From Nothopassalora personata (taxonomy: Eukaryota; Ascomycota; Dothideomycetes; Mycosphaerellales; Mycosphaerellaceae), in contig CM066289.1 in assembly GCA_033816765.1 (NCBI GenBank), positions 4,340,001 to 4,404,000 of the forward strand: 64,000 nt of DNA. Direction: 5' to 3'. The position numbers and the translations under genes are program-made. Under the pieces are notes generated by a model. That model saw nothing but the letters and a program-made list of their open reading frames with translations, ran no database searches and was not told the DNA's origin. This document shows positions 1 through 11,731 of the stretch, in pieces; positions within the stretch are counted from its first letter, which is position 1, and the number at the start of each line of letters is the position of its first letter.

Positions 1-288
1 AACTGTGGACCGCCTTCCAGTCAAAATCGAGACTCCAATACAGAATGCAGCATCCACTAGCGCACAGCGTGCAGGACGGCATATTGGTGCCGCAGCTACC
101 ATCACCACATGGCGCCAAGGTGATGTGCACATGGCAGACGCGCCGATCAGCCCAAGTATGTGCCACACGCCGTGCTATGGTCCTTTCAATTGCCATTCTA
201 TGACTTGTTGGATTTTCCTCACCCAGCTCCCCGAGAGGAGGGAAACTTGACCAGCACTCGCTCTGCTGCCGCAGCCGCGGTCGACAGC

Positions 289-2158
289 ATGTCCAAAGCT
301 GCCGAGAAGCCTCACAGCCAGGATGCAGACGCCGAGTCAATCTTGGAAGCGATCGAAATCGGAAGCAGTCATGACGGCAACTCACAATTGAGAACCAGAG
401 ACGATGTAGAAAAAGTCACCACCGAGGTCGACAGGGAGCACACAACCGCCACGAGGACAGTCACAGCTCAAGACTGGAATGGTCCCGACGATCCAGACAA
501 CCCGCAGAACTGGACATTCTTAAAGAAGGCCTGCCACTTTTGGCCCACAGCCATTCTCGCCTTCGCAGTAACAACCGGCTCTTCCCTGATATCGCCCGCC
601 AATCAAGATCTACAGACCTACTTTGGCATCTCACGCACAGCTGCAATCGTGCCCTTGACAGTCTATGTCGTTGGACTCGGACTTGGACCTATGATTGCCG
701 CACCACTGAGCGAGTAAGTCAAATACATACACTCGTCTGGGCATCGTGGCTTACACAATGAAGAACCTTTGGGCGATCCTCCGTCTACAAAGTCACCGCA
801 CCCGTCTACATCCTCTTCCTCGTCGGCGCCGGTCTCTCCAAAACTTTCGCAAGCCTAGTCATCTGTCGTCTCCTAGCCGGCATGGCCGGCGCACCCGTCC
901 TAGCAGTAGGAGCAGGAACAAACGTTGACCTCTTCAACGCGAAAGACCGCGCTACTTCAACATCGCTCTTCATTATGATGCCGTTTCTTGGCCCTGCCTG
1001 TAAGTCCATCTCCACGATCCCGTCTCTCGCGTTCACTGACGTGGCCATCTAACAGTCGGCCCCCTAATCGGCGGCTTCGCCGCCCAATTCCGCAACTGGC
1101 AGTGGACCGTCTGGTGCAACATCGTCATCGCCGGCTGCGCAATGCTCACCTGCCTCCCCATGCACGAAACGTACAAAAAAGTAATCCTTCAACGCCGCGC
1201 CAAGCGCCTTCACCTCCCGCCCCCTCCTGGCCCTGAAATGGCCAGCGCAGCCTACTGGCAGACTCTTTTCACCACGACCTTGATCCGTCCTCTCCATATG
1301 TTGATCTTCGAGCCAATTGTGCTGTTCCTAGCAGTGTATAATGCTTTCGCCTTCTGTATCATGTTTGCCTTCTTCCCCGCGTTTCCGTACACGTTTGGGA
1401 GGGTTTATGGATTCAATACGTGGCAGACGGGCCTTGCTTTTTTGGGAATTCTTGTGGGAGTCCTGATGGCGGCGGGGACGGCGGTGGTTTGTGATAAGTC
1501 CATCTATCAGAAGCTGCACCGAGAGGCCGTGGAGAAGGGAAAGGGAGGTGTGGCGCCGGAGCATAGGTTGTATGCGGGAATGATGGGGGCTGTCGGCATG
1601 CCGGTTGGGTACGTCCCCCATCATCCATACGAATCTTTTGCTCGCGAGGAGTGCCGAGGGCTAAGCTAACATGATACAGACTCTTCTGGTTCGCCTGGAC
1701 CGCTCGAAGCGATGTGCACTGGAGTTCTCCAATCTTCGCGGGAATTCCCTTCGCCTGGGGGAACTTGGCTCTCTTCCTCTCCAGCAGCATGTACTCCATC
1801 GACGTCTACGGTCCATTAAACGGTGCTTCCGCCATGGCCGCTAATGGTTTGTTGCGATATGTTCTAGGAGGATGTTTTCCGTTGTCGACAGGTAAGGTCC
1901 TCTGTCAAACAGATCTAAGCAACTCGCCGTGTCACCAGATCTTAACCGACCCCCCCCCCCCCCCCCCGCGGGGGGCTTTTGCGGAATCTCGACTAATATG
2001 ACACCAACCTAGTGCAAATGTACGAAGCGCTCGGAATCGGCTGGGCCACGTCACTGCTGGCGTTGGTGTGTGTGGCAATGATGCCGATTCCGTTTATATT
2101 CTTCAAGTACGGGCCTGCGCTCAGGAGGAAGAGCCATTACGATACGATCAAGGGTTAG
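289..2158 (+). CDS. MFS multidrug transporter, DHA1 family (five exons)
   Basis: This is a 12-helix plasma-membrane drug:proton antiporter of the major facilitator superfamily. Predicted exons are 289-713, 764-999, 1056-1608, 1680-1891 and 2013-2158, joined by GT-AG introns that keep one frame and give 523 residues, normal for the family. An Asp-Asn-Pro-rich motif (DDPDNPQNW) precedes the first helix, as in fungal Flu1/Tpo-like DHA1 proteins. An ETFGRSSVY segment matches motif A after helix 2. The middle loop is short and basic, and helices follow to a short tail ending SHYDTIKG. The frame is open upstream of 289, but the earlier in-frame start-like codon at 160 is GTG, so the ATG at 289 is chosen. 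The substrate cannot be read from sequence; azoles, polyamines or secondary metabolites are all possible. Family assignment is firm and gene-level function is not. Confidence 0.88.
1950..1967. repeat. 18-base poly-C run in transporter intron 4
   Basis: A homopolymer of 18 C is followed at once by GCGGGGGGC inside the last intron of the MFS gene (1892-2012). It is non-coding. Runs this long are prone to length variation and sequencing error. Confidence 0.95.
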
Positions 2159-2378
2159 AGAACAGCGATAGCGACAGCGACAGATGAAAGATATACCCGT
2201 GATAGTACAGATTCGAGACGTTTGCAACTGAGTGATATGGATGATGACGATGTTCAATGCTGCTCGTGGTGATGTGACCACAACGACATGTAAAAAAAAC
2301 CGCGAGGAAACGCGCTTCGCAAGGCGAGCACATGATCATTTCAGCGAAGTCTCTACTCATACGAGCGCGTTTACGCGT

Positions 2379-5300
2379 CTAGTAGCGTCGACCTCCTTCA
2401 CGGCCGTAGCCGTTGAAGCCACCACCGTATCCGCCACTATTGTAGCCTCCGCCGCGATAGCCATCACCACCCCCTCTCCCATCACCATATCCTCGCCCAC
2501 CGCCATAGCCGCCACCATAGCCACCTCGTCCACCATATCCTCCATTATGCTGTGGCGCAGGCGGAGCTCGATTCCGATCATAGTATCCCTGCTGCGGCAT
2601 CGGCGGCGGGTAAGCTCTAGGAGGCGGATATCCTCCCTGCTGTCCACCACTCGGCGGTCCATACCCATACTGAGCAGCCTGCGCAGCAAGATGCGGTGGA
2701 AGGTTCTTGAAAGCCTCGGACGCTTTGCTAGAGTATGCATCGCCTCGACCGTAACCGCCATTCGCGCCGTAGCCATTTCCGTAGCTCTGACCATGGCCGT
2801 TGTTGCGATCATTGCCGCCTCTCGGATCGTCTCGTGCTGCGAAAGTCATGCGATGGCCGTCGGATCTGTCGCCGTTCTGTGAGAGTTGCACCCCACCGTA
2901 GCTGCGACCACTCTTTTCTGCTCGGCTGCGGGTCATCTGGACGTCGTTGTAATCGAGGACTGGTTCGTTGAACTTGATGCCGGGTAGGAGCATGGATTTG
3001 TGTATGCCGTTGATGACGGGCATGTGGAAATGTACCTTGACGCTCTCGTCTGTGTCCAGGCTGGTGTATTCGTCCTGATCGCCGCTTTCGAGAGGGAAAG
3101 TGAGCTCTGAGTTAGGAATGTAGTCCTCGTTCTTCGTGACCTTGCCCGAGAGACCTTCTGACACTTTCGCGTTCATCTTGAACTTCGGTGCTCCGGCTTT
3201 CTTGCCGTAGAAGTTGGCAACCACATCGTTGTATAACGGGTGTTTGGTGCTGAAGATCAATGCTTCCTCACCGAAGCCGTTTCGCCGCTTCTCGTCCTCT
3301 GTCAGCATTGGGTATTTGGTAGCCATGGCGTCGAGCAATTTCTTTTCATCGATGAACGGTAGCAGCGCGACGCCTTGCCATGCAAACTTCTTTCCGTTCA
3401 GGTCGACTTCAAACTCCAGAGGGTAGAACTCCTTGATCGGACTGTCGTCGTCTGTCATGAGTGGGTGGAATGGCTTCGGCAGCACGTGGTTCGAGGCCGC
3501 CGGCATGACACCCATCAACTGCTCGTAGGGATGGAACGGCTTGCCCTTCTCAAAGTTCACGACCTGCTTCTCCATGTCCACAAAGTCCGCAGCGAATGGT
3601 GCATAGTGGTATGGGTAGTACCAAGTCCACGACGGGCAGCCTTGGAAGTAGTACAGTAGCACCCAGCAAAGACCCTCGACGTAGCTGCGTGCCACTTTGT
3701 GGCGGAACTCGGTGTCCTCGGGTGAGACATGAAACTTCTGTTCGTAGTAACGGCCTTGATAGCCGTCTTCCCATAGCTTGACCGTGTCCTCTGGCATGCC
3801 ATTCTCGTCGTCTTTCGAATTGCCACCGAGCGCACCGGAGCTGCCTTTGCTCAAAGGGTCTGCGATCTCTGTATTGGGCGTGTTGCGGCCAGGAGTCGAT
3901 GGATCTGAGCTCGCATCGTCTGCCGCAGCGTCATCCATCATGTCTCGTTGTCGCTTGCCCAACACAGGCTCGGGTCCACCTCCATTTGAGCCGGCAAACA
4001 GAGCATCGAGCTCCGCTTTCTGATTGTCTGCTGGCTTCTTGCTGCCCATCAACTGCTCCTTCAATGCAGCAGCAGCCGACTTGTTGTCTTGGCTTGACTT
4101 CCCGCCCACGACATCGGCGTGGGTGAGGAAGCGAGGATCACTCATGGTTTGTGCCTGTCCAGGTTTGAAGAGAGTCAAAGCGTTTGGATCCGGTGCAGCT
4201 TCGCCTCTGACGATGCCTCCACGAGCGCCTCTCCTGATGACGGTCTCATCAAAGCCAGTAGGAGCGCCATTGTTCGTCCATCGTGCTCGCTTGTTACTGT
4301 TGCGCTGATCGCGCTGCTCGCGCTGTTTCTGCTTTTCAGCAGCCCGGACCTCTCCTTCTCGCCGTCTCTTGAAGATGGCATCTTCCTGCTTGGCCAGACC
4401 TTCCAGAATGAGCTGTGCCCTCGCGAGGTCGACGTGACCATCCTTTGTGACATAGCCGCCCATGACGGGCAAGTTGTCTCGCCAGATAGCGATCAGTGTG
4501 TCGATACCGTCCTCGCGGATGTCAAGCGACGGAAGATGTGGCAAGAAATCGTTACCGACGAAGAAACACATGAACACCCAGTCGTCCAGAGCTCTCTCCA
4601 GGTCGAACTTGAAGCCTTGGTTAGGTACGCTCATTTCAACGGCGAGGTATTCCCGTAATATACCAACATGCAGCCAGATGAAAGGCTTCAATGGCTTCAC
4701 GACTTTGTCGTCTTCCTCTTTCGGCTTTCCCTGACAATTTGCAGCGATGTGGCCGGGCTGGTTGCACTTCCGGCAGTGCCCAGGCTTGGTGTCGTTGGCG
4801 AAAACATCCTCTCGGAGGACACGGAAGTGAGGCTCGTGGGTGGCAAGACCCAACATGATGAGATCGGCATCAAGACCGTAGATGACGTGTCTGCAGTTGT
4901 TAGCATCGCCCTCCTGAACGTCCATGTACCAAGCACATCTCACGCGGCGAAAGCTGAAGCTGAAGCAGCAAAGAGACAGAAAAGGCTATGCTTACCTTGT
5001 GTTTGGATCGTGGTCGGGCGAGCTGCGCTGAGAGCGGACGAAGTTCATGATCTTGTGCTCACCTTCACCGGGCACAGTGGCATCCGAAATGATGACCTTC
5101 ATCTTCTCCCACGCAGGGTCGGTGGTGAGCTTATAGCTGACCCAGTAGCGCAGACTAGCCGCCAAGAGGTCCATGAAGGGTGTGCCAGGTGTGATGGAGT
5201 TGGAATCCCAAGTCTTCTTAGGTTTGGAGTCTTCGCCGTCACCGTCTGCACTACGCTCCCCATTGGCGATCATGCGCTTGTGGAACTCGGCGGCTTCAGC

Positions 5301-5702
5301 GTCCTTCTCGGCGGCTTCCCGAGCACTGCGGAAACGTCTACTACGCTGCTGGTTCATCTTGGCACGAGGCGCGACTCCATCGACGGCGATCATGAGCAGT
5401 TTCCGCGGGCGCACCATGTTTACAACGCGCTCAGTGTACTCGAAGATTGCTATCATCATCTCCTCCTCGTTGGCCGGAGGTGGCCGGTCCTCTGGATGCG
5501 AACATGGATGCACGATACCGTTCATATCCAGATACAAGTTATCGAACTCCTCACTGTTCGGGTTCGGGCCCCGCGCATCGATGGGGATCTTGGTGGTCGT
5601 GCCATCCGGGTTCTCAATCTCTTGCGGCTGCTCCTCAATCACGGGCGAGATGATCTTCGGGTACTTCTTGCTGAGCCATCGGAACAGCGCCGGAACACCC
5701 AT
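2379..5702 (-). CDS. RAT1: 5'-3' exoribonuclease 2 (Rat1/Xrn2)
   Basis: This nuclear 5'-3' exoribonuclease trims 5.8S and snoRNA precursors and ends Pol II transcription by the torpedo mechanism. Exon 1 is 4996-5702 and exon 2 is 2379-4890, joined by a 105-nt GT-AG intron; the product is 1072 residues. The start [17 protein letters not shown] is the conserved Rat1 N terminus; an in-frame TTG upstream at 5714 is not needed. Exon 1 carries the acidic catalytic motifs ([31 protein letters not shown]). A CCHC zinc knuckle ([14 protein letters not shown], about residues 275-288) is typical of fungal Rat1 and absent from cytoplasmic Xrn1. The C-terminal 150 residues are rich in Gly, Tyr and Arg ([10 protein letters not shown]). 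It is divergent to USO1, with about 540 bp between start codons. Confidence 0.95.
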
Positions 5703-6245
5703 GCTGGGCGGCAATCGAAGGTGGTGATGGCTGTATTAGGTGAACAATTTCGAATGGAGAAAGGAAGGACTCGCAGGACCGGCGCGTGCTGTCGTTTTTC
5801 AAGTCGCCTGCAACAGGACTTATCGCAATCTCTGTAGTGGCGACACAGTGTGATAGTGATGGCAGTCGCGATTCTGAATCCACCCTGACAGAGGAGTTGA
5901 CTTGCTGCCGGCGCGTGGTGGTGGTGGTGGTGGTGGGAAGACAAGAAGGCCAGGCGCAGAGAATCGAGGTCGCAAGCTGGATCGCAAGCGGCGACAGACC
6001 CCCCCGCAACCAGACTAGCCGAGAATAGAAAGGGCAGGAAGCCTGAGATCTGCGAAGCTCCAGCATTAGAGGACAGCATGCATGAAATGTTACCGACACC
6101 AAGCCACGCCCGTATTGAACCCATTCTTCTGAGCAGTTTCCAAGCTCACGTGAATCGTAACCCACGCGTCAATACATTGCGACCATTCGGATCAAGCTGG
6201 GCATGAGATAACGACAAGTCTGCCTCCGGGCAGCGGACACGAACG
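5703..6245. promoter_or_regulatory. Shared RAT1/USO1 upstream region
   Basis: This 543-bp gap between two divergent start codons must hold both promoters. I see a short GTG repeat near 5917-5937 and no convincing TATA box or named site. A housekeeping TATA-less bidirectional promoter is the simplest reading; this is inferred from gene orientation only. Confidence 0.5.
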
Positions 6246-9200
6246 ATGCTCAAGACACCACCACGGCAGACGGCGACGGCGACGATAGACACGTTGTGTG
6301 GTCGCCTCGAATCTGCTACACTGCTGGAGGACCGGCGAGCGGCGATACAGGGTCTGCGGAGCTTCGCCAAGCAGTATCCTGCCTCAGTAGCAAGCGGCTC
6401 ACTGCGAGAGCTGATCGCAACACTGAGGAGAGATGGACTCGGCGAAGCTACATCGACCAAAGGCCAGGAGCGCGAAGAGCCGCAAGGAGGCGATGTCGAC
6501 ACCATCAGATTGGTGCTGGAGACTTTGTTGATGCTGTTCAATCCGGACAGCAACTCGCCCGAGGCTGGTGATGAGATTGCCTTCTTCCTCGCCGACGAGT
6601 TCGCCATGGTATGTACGAGATATTTGCACATGGTAGACACGAAATTGAGGCAAGAGCTAAGCTAATGCCAGCGCCAAGACAACATAATCCTGCTGCTGTC
6701 TCTGCTTGACCCGACCAGTCCCACCGCCGACTACTACTCGCGAAAACACTCCCTCGACATTCTGTCGGCCATTTGCGCGGCGCGACCCGACCGGTTACAG
6801 GAATGCATACTATCGGCACCGCTAGGTATATCACGACTGGTGGGAGTGCTGGACGACGGAAGAGACGCTGTACGGAATGCTGGCTTACTGCTGCTGGTCG
6901 ATCTGACCAGTGGAGCGAACGAGGAGTTGAGGAAAATCGTCGCGTTTGAGGATGTGTTTGGCAAAGTCTTCTCCTTGATACAGCTGGAAGGTGGACTAGC
7001 AGAAGCGGGCATAACAGCACAAGACTGCCTCAGCCTGCTTGCCAATCTCATTCGAGGCTCGGGCAGCAACCAGACCATGTTCCGAGAATCGGGATGTGTA
7101 GGCCAGCTCGTGCAGCTCCTGACGCAGGCGTTCCCTCCTGAGTCGGGAGAGGCTGGGTTCATCGCACAAAATAGGGAGCGATCGACTGTCGGACTACTGC
7201 ACCTGCTCAGATTCTTCCTAGCACCGGGTGAATCGAGCACTCCACAGAACCAGGCTGCCTTCTTCCGAGCTGGTACAGCGCAGCTCTTGATTGACCTGAG
7301 CTTCTCAGCAGCGCTTCCGCCGGGCATCCGAACGTCGGCGTTGAAATGTACCGCCGCGTTGATCGAGTCAAATCCGCCTCTGCAAGAACAATTTGCAGCA
7401 TTGCAAGTCATCACGCCCGCGGACGCGGAGTACAATGCTGAACAAGCTCAGAAGCAGCAACAGACCAATGGCACACGTCCGAGAAGCGGCTTTGGCAACA
7501 GAGGCAGCGCGAGAGCCAGCACGGAAAGCAGAAGGTCATATATCATCGAAGGCCTCCTGGAATTGGCGCTCAATGATCCGCAGGCAGATGTTTCTCTTCG
7601 AGCAGCTTCTTGTGCTCTTGTCCAAGCATATCTCACCAACCACGACAGAATAAAGGTTCACTTCTTACAACGGGCAACTGCTGGTCACGCCCAGCACGAA
7701 GAAGCAGCGAACGTCCTCATGGCACTCCTACACCCGTCCGAGAGCGACGTGAATAGCGTAGTGTATGCTTCATGGATCGTCCAAGATCTTGTTGCCGACA
7801 GTCTCGAGGCCAAGACGGCATTGACTGCAGTAAAAGAAGGAAATGAAAGCGAAGGGGAAGATGTCATCACTGCCATACAATCTCTTGCTTCTCACCTTCA
7901 AACGTCACTGCAAACACCTATCGACGAGCGGGCTGCCTCTGCGTATGCCAGCCTGCTGACGACGTTGCTCTGGGACTTTGCGCCTGGCGTCGACAACCTG
8001 TTAGCAGAAGGATCTAGCCTGCTTAACGCCCTGGTGGCCCTGGTCAAGACTCCGAGTGATCCTGTTGCCACAGGTCTTGCAGCGACGTTGCTGGGTACAG
8101 TTTATGAGTTTAGCACCAAGGACTCTCCTATATCTCGGCGTACATTGGCACCCTTACTTCAGCAGAAGCTCGGCCGGACTAAGTATCTGGACGCGCTTTT
8201 GCAGTTTCGGCGCCAGCCTGTTTTGCGTGACTTTGACCTGGACGCGGAAAGCGACGACGCCAGCGAAACCCTGCTCAGTCGAGCATACGTTGACCTGTTC
8301 ACCGTCGAGTACTCGCGCTTGAGGAGAGCTGTAGACAAAGACCCCGGTGTCGAGGTGTTGCCAGCTTCTGCGGCAGAAGCTGGCGTAGATCGTGATGTAC
8401 TCGACGATTTACGCCAACAGATCCAAGCCGCAAAGGATGCACTTGCTCAAGCTCAACAGGAAGCTCTGGAGGCAAGTCAAAAAGCCGAACAAGACCGCAT
8501 GACTGTTGCGAAAGAGGTGCAGACCGCAACGGCTGAGGTGGCCAGATTACAGAAGATTAATCACGCTATGCAACAAGGACATGAGAACGAAGTTCAGAAG
8601 TTGCAGAGAGACCACGAGCAGCAAAAGCAGACCCTCGAGGCAAGACACAAGCATGCTTTGACCAACGCTCGACGAGATGCTGAGCACGAAGCTCAGGTGA
8701 AGCTGCGTGAAAGGGAGGCTGTGGCGGCTCAGAAAGTGCAGGAACTTGAGCGCAAGATCGCGGAGCTCGGGAACGCCCATCGCACAGAGCAAACTAACCA
8801 CAACAACGCTCGGCAGCAACTTGAGAGCATTACGGGCAAGCACAACGATCTCATCAAGCGCGAGCGTGATATCAGCAAGCAACTCGAAGACCTGTATGCT
8901 CAACATAGTGCAGCTCAACGAAACCTCGAAGCGACCACGGCGAGAGCCACTACAGCCGAGACTAAGCTCGAAGAGACAAAGACTGCGCTCGATGCAAGCA
9001 ACGAAGAACTGGAGAAGCTCAAGTCTCAAATGAAGGACCTCAAGGATGACGTCGTTGGCAAGGAGGAAGAACTAAAGACCGAGCGCGCTGGCTTCGCCGA
9101 TCTCGAGAAGGAGCTTGAAGCAGCGAAGAAGGCCACGTCGACTGCTGAAGAGAAAGCAAAAGTCGCAGAGACCAAAGCTCAATCAGCGCAAGAAGCGGTC

Positions 9201-10073
9201 GAGGCCGCCGAGAAGAAAGTCAAGGCCGCCGAAGAGAAGCTCAAATCTGCTGACAAGGCTGCCAAGGATGCCCAACCTAGCAAAGCTGACAAGGAGAAGC
9301 TCGAGAAGCTCGAAGCCGACCTCAAAGCAGCGAAGGAGGCCCAGAAGACTGCAGAGGAAAAGGCAAAGGCCGCCGAAGAGAAAGCAAAGACGGCAGAAAA
9401 AGCCCACAAGGACGCAAGACCCAGCAAGGCCGACAAGGACAAACTGGAGAAACTGGAAGCAGATCTCAAGACAGCCAAGGAGGCCCAAAAGACCGCCGAA
9501 GAGAAACTGAAAGCAGCCGTTGAGAAAGCCGTAGCAGCTAGCAACAACGCCGGACCCGCAGGCAAGGGTGGTAAAGGTAGTGGGAAAGCTGACAGGGCCG
9601 AGCAAGAGAAACTCGAGAAGCTCGAGAAGGAGCTAAAAGAAGCCAAAGCCGCTAACGAGACTCTCACTGCCGAGAAAGGAAAACTCACCACCCTCGAGAC
9701 CGAGCTGCAAGAAGCCAAGCGAGGTCAAAAATCCGCAGAGGAGGACCTTCAGGCGGCGCTTGATAGACTCAAGGCCGCGGACGATAGAGCCAAAGCTGCA
9801 GAGGAGAAAGCTAAGGCAGCGAGTGAGGCTAAGCCCTCCGAAGAGGACCAGCAGAAACTGGCAAGGGTGGAAAAGGATCTCAAGGAAGCGAAGCAGAGCG
9901 AAACCTCTGCGAAAGAGGAATTGGAGAGTATGTTACTGCTCATGGCGGATATTGAGAGTAAGAGGGATGCGTATAAGGAGAAGGTCAAGGAGTTGGGTGG
10001 GGAGGTCACGGATGAGGAGGACGATGAGGAAGATAATGAAGACGATGAGAATGAGGATGAAGATGAGGAATAG
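6246..10073 (+). CDS. USO1: Uso1/p115-type vesicle tethering factor
   Basis: This long coiled-coil tether captures COPII vesicles at the cis-Golgi before SNARE fusion. Exon 1 is 6246-6608 and exon 2 is 6672-10073, with a 63-nt GT-AG intron; the product is 1254 residues. The N-terminal half is the armadillo-like globular head: helical repeats, with conserved stretches such as QDCLSLLANLIRGSGSNQ and NQTMFRESGCVGQLVQLL as in the p115 head. From about residue 700 to 1220 there is nearly continuous coiled coil rich in Ala, Glu and Lys, including two near-identical stretches around 9270-9500. The protein ends in an acidic tail of Asp and Glu (about the last 25 residues), the hallmark C terminus of Uso1/p115 that binds golgins. 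Length is shorter than yeast Uso1 (about 1790) but usual for filamentous fungi. Confidence 0.92.
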
Positions 10074-10426
10074 GGGAGGGGTGGTAGGTAGATGGATTTG
10101 TGTGCTTGTATAATGAGGAACTTTTTTTCCGTGGTTGCTTTTTGATGTCGACGTGGTCAGAGATGCGTGGAACCGGAGCCTGACTTGAGTAGCATCCAAT
10201 CAGGTCTTATTTATATCAATAGAGAGTACACAGGGGAGTCCTGTGTCACTCACTGCTCTGGTCGATTTCCACTGCATCGTCAAGCTCACATCATATTGTC
10301 TCTATCCAATACACATTCCATTACGTCGCATTCCTCCTCAACCATTTCGTTATCCCGTACTCCTCACTCTCAGCCGTTACCTTGTTGTCGTTGGATCACT
10401 GGCAGTTCTGATCGTGGATGACCGAT

Positions 10427-11352
10427 TTACCGGTCTTTCTTTGGCACACTGTCCTGCACCCGAACCTGATCACCAAGACGGTTGTACTCATCGCTCAAGC
10501 CCTGGCTCTGCTTCTTCAGAGTCTCGATATCGCGGTCACGCTTAGCGAGCTCCTTCTTCAGACGGCCGATCTCGCCTGCCTCACCAGCCTCACCGAGACC
10601 AGAGCTACCTTTCTTGTCGCTCTCGCCCTTGTATGTCTTGAGTTCCTCTTCGAGGCGAAGCGTTTCGAGGATCATGATGTAGGTGCGGTTGAGGATCAGC
10701 GAGAGGAAGAGGGTGAAGCCGCAGAGGTACATGTTGCGCTGGGAGTAGAATTTGCGGGCTTGAACTTCCATGCGCTCACCGCCGGCTACGGCACTGAGAG
10801 GTGTGTTAGTGATGTTTGTGGAGGAAGGGGCAAGTGTTGTGCTTACCCAGCTGCTCCACCTTGGAATTTGGCCTGTGACAGCTCAACCTGAACGCGGTAT
10901 ACGCGGTTGACACTGTCGATGAACAGGATTAGGATGAAGATGAACGTGATCTGCTGCTGCTTAGCTCGGGTTGCAAGTCTCTTTCCACGGGTTGACCCAC
11001 CTTTAACCCATATTGTAACTTGGCTATAAGCGGGTTCTCAGATATGAAAGTGAAGAGTCCGCGCTTGACCTTGAAGGGCAGTGGGACGATGAGCGACATG
11101 AAGACGACCATCTCGAACACGAGAAGTGCGAAGACCTAGGATTGTTTGTCAGTCGAGAGTTCTTGGGCGTAGCAGTTTGTGGCAGAACCGGAGCGTAGAT
11201 GAGGCGGAACATGTGTGCGTCTTGCTGGGAGTGTCTGATGAGGTGTCGAGAACGAAGACGTAGGAGGAAACAAGGCAGAGGGAGGGAGGAGCATAAGGAG
11301 CTTTGGAGCTCTGGGTACGGACGGTACTCACAAGACTGTAGTAAAGGGTCAT
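10427..11352 (-). CDS. BAP31/Yet-family ER membrane protein
   Basis: This is an ER integral membrane protein of the B-cell receptor-associated 31 family (yeast Yet1/Yet3), implicated in ER export and quality control of membrane cargo. Four exons (11332-11352, 11001-11135, 10847-10950, 10427-10793) splice in frame to 208 residues. Exon 1 encodes only seven residues (MTLYYSL), and joining gives MTLYYSLVFALLVFEMVVF, the characteristic BAP31 N terminus with the first helix. Helix 2 (ITFIFILILFIDSVNRVYRV) and helix 3 (NMYLCGFTLFLSLILNRTY) follow. The cytosolic tail is a coiled coil (EIGRLKKELAKRDRDIETLKK) ending in the dilysine-like PKKDR. Splice sites were placed by eye but every junction restores a family motif. 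It is convergent with USO1, with about 350 bp between stop codons. Confidence 0.9.
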
Positions 11353-11731
11353 GGTCGTAGGTCAACCTGCTGCGTGCAGGTGAAACGTTCGTAGTCTGTG
11401 AGGTCTCGTCTCTTGGCGGATGTCGTCGGTATGCTTCTCTGTCGAATTCGATGTGGATATGGTCCGGTCCGTAGGTCCGAGGATGGTCGCTGTGAAGGAG
11501 ACAGAATGTGTTTGTCGTTCGGTTGTAGTCGAGGAGAAGCAAATGCTGGCAGCCGTTACGTCACGGGCAAACGACCATGCGCGTACAGTACGGAAGCAGG
11601 GCCGAGCCGGAGTGAAGCTAGACTAGCCCGCAAAGCTCATGCGGTCATTATCGATAGACAGTTGTGCCGAGTGATATGGATGGTTCGCTCATCATTGTTG
11701 TTGATTCCCTCGCACTGAACCGAAAATCACC

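Noticed and set aside
4668..5837. 389-codon plus-strand ORF opposite RAT1
   Set aside because: Antisense shadow of a clear exonuclease gene; no family resemblance.
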